This document shows, piece by piece, positions 37,830-38,238 of a stretch of 38,238 bases of DNA; position 1 is the first letter of the stretch; every line of letters starts with the position of its first letter. The notes beneath the pieces are model-generated. The model did no database searches. It had not been told where the DNA came from and worked only from the letters and a program-made list of their open reading frames with translations. The stretch is from a virus, in IMG/VR virus record IMGVR_UViG_3300043313_000897, positions 1-38,238 of that record; one strand, written 5' to 3'. The position numbers and the translations under genes are program-made.

Positions 37830-38238
37830 GTGGCAGAACGTTTTGTACCGACCCTAATTTAAGCGCATCGCCGCGCCCGCGCAGCCCTCGCCGGGGCCTC
37901 CGATCGGCCTCGATCGGGCGTCCGATCAACCCCATCCTTGTGATGCATAGGTGATGCACCAGCGATGCCTCGCCGTGTCGACCTGGTGTCGACCCGCTCA
38001 TAGCGCGTCACATAAACATCAACGATATCAAGGGCTTGGTATACTCAACCACTCCCTTACGAAGAGAGTGACGTGGCCTATAGCACACTCTGCATAAGGG
38101 TATGCTCTGCCTTTCGCGGGGTTTTCGCGGGGCAAAAAACGCCCCCCGGCCACCCCCGCCGCGCGGGGGCGCGGGCCAGTGCATCGCGCGACACAATTTT
38201 TATGCTTTTTTAAGTGACCCGGTACAAAACGTACCGAT
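37830..38238. other. Non-coding right end with inverted repeats
   Basis: No convincing gene is seen in these 409 bp. Near the left side ACGTTTTGTACCG (37838-37850) appears, and its exact reverse complement CGGTACAAAACGT lies at 38220-38232. The latter is itself a small hairpin (CGGTAC-AAAAC-GTACCG). In between are short repeats (GTGTCGACC twice near 37975-37995), a CACTC/GAGTG stem near 38050 and a GC-rich 7-bp stem (38153-38169). It could hold promoters for, or packaging signals next to, the terminase genes that should follow. Confidence 0.4.

Noticed and set aside
38008-38196. 62-aa minus-strand open frame at the right end.
   Set aside because: Low-complexity Gly/Arg/Pro composition from GC-rich DNA, no ribosome site, and no coupling to a neighbour.
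1-38238. CRISPR array, insertion sequence or retroelement (for example a diversity-generating reverse transcriptase).
   Set aside because: No regularly spaced identical repeats with unique spacers of the right size, no transposase motif and no reverse transcriptase (YxDD) frame were seen. The ~100-bp methyltransferase repeats are coding.

Overview
The window is most of the genome of a tailed double-stranded DNA phage (or its prophage/contig form) with podovirus-type morphogenesis genes. The large terminase is cut at the left edge. It is followed by portal, scaffold, capsid, adaptor and nozzle genes, a short GNAT-like protein, a set of large low-complexity 'internal virion/ejection' type genes and two peptidoglycan-degrading enzymes. 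No tape measure, sheath, integrase, phage RNA polymerase, holin or recognisable tail fibre is present here. The GC-rich sequence, strongly GC-biased codon use and protein types (XF1762 family, DPEW-type MT-A70) suggest an alphaproteobacterial host, perhaps Rhizobiales. That host guess is inference only.

Layout. (1) Positions 1-19454, rightward late genes: packaging and head (1-6702), head-tail connection (6703-9486), virion-internal or ejection proteins (9489-17206), then an M15 peptidase, a transglycosylase and an Ig-like (IPT/TIG) protein (17422-19454). One small leftward gene (17186-17362) sits inside this block with an early-type leader. (2) Positions 19417-22648, a leftward run of small, translationally coupled genes with short duplicated junction sequences. 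(3) Positions 22649-22991, a divergent control region and a rightward XRE-type repressor-like gene. (4) Positions 22870-34059, the leftward early/replication operon: SNF2-like helicase, C5-cytosine methyltransferase, small zinc proteins, MT-A70 methyltransferase, DGQNRL-motif protein, family A DNA polymerase, a conserved protein next to it, a DUF2800-type (Cas4-like) nuclease, and a series of tiny genes joined by ATGA/TGATG overlaps. (5) Positions 34187-37829, rightward: VRR-NUC nuclease, a structured intergenic RNA or terminator, primase-polymerase/helicase, an AT-rich iteron-like array and a Cys/His zinc-motif protein. (6) Positions 37830-38238, a non-coding right end.

How it fits together. 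Early transcription probably runs outward from the 34.06-34.19 kb divergent region and from internal leftward starts near 33.7, 26.1, 20.75 and 17.4 kb. Those internal starts share an ACATATGT-like element, and three of them also share an AAAATTTT leader. The same core lies between the -35 and -10 boxes of the repressor-like gene's own promoter, which suggests one phage regulator controlling a dispersed set of promoters. Replication would use the primase-helicase, polymerase and nucleases, perhaps from the AAGGACA repeat array at 37.18-37.38 kb. The most unusual feature is the cytosine methyltransferase gene. Its target-recognition region reads as a methylase with 'GLADA' repeats in one frame and as a second methylase-like protein with 'GWPTP' repeats in another frame of the same strand.
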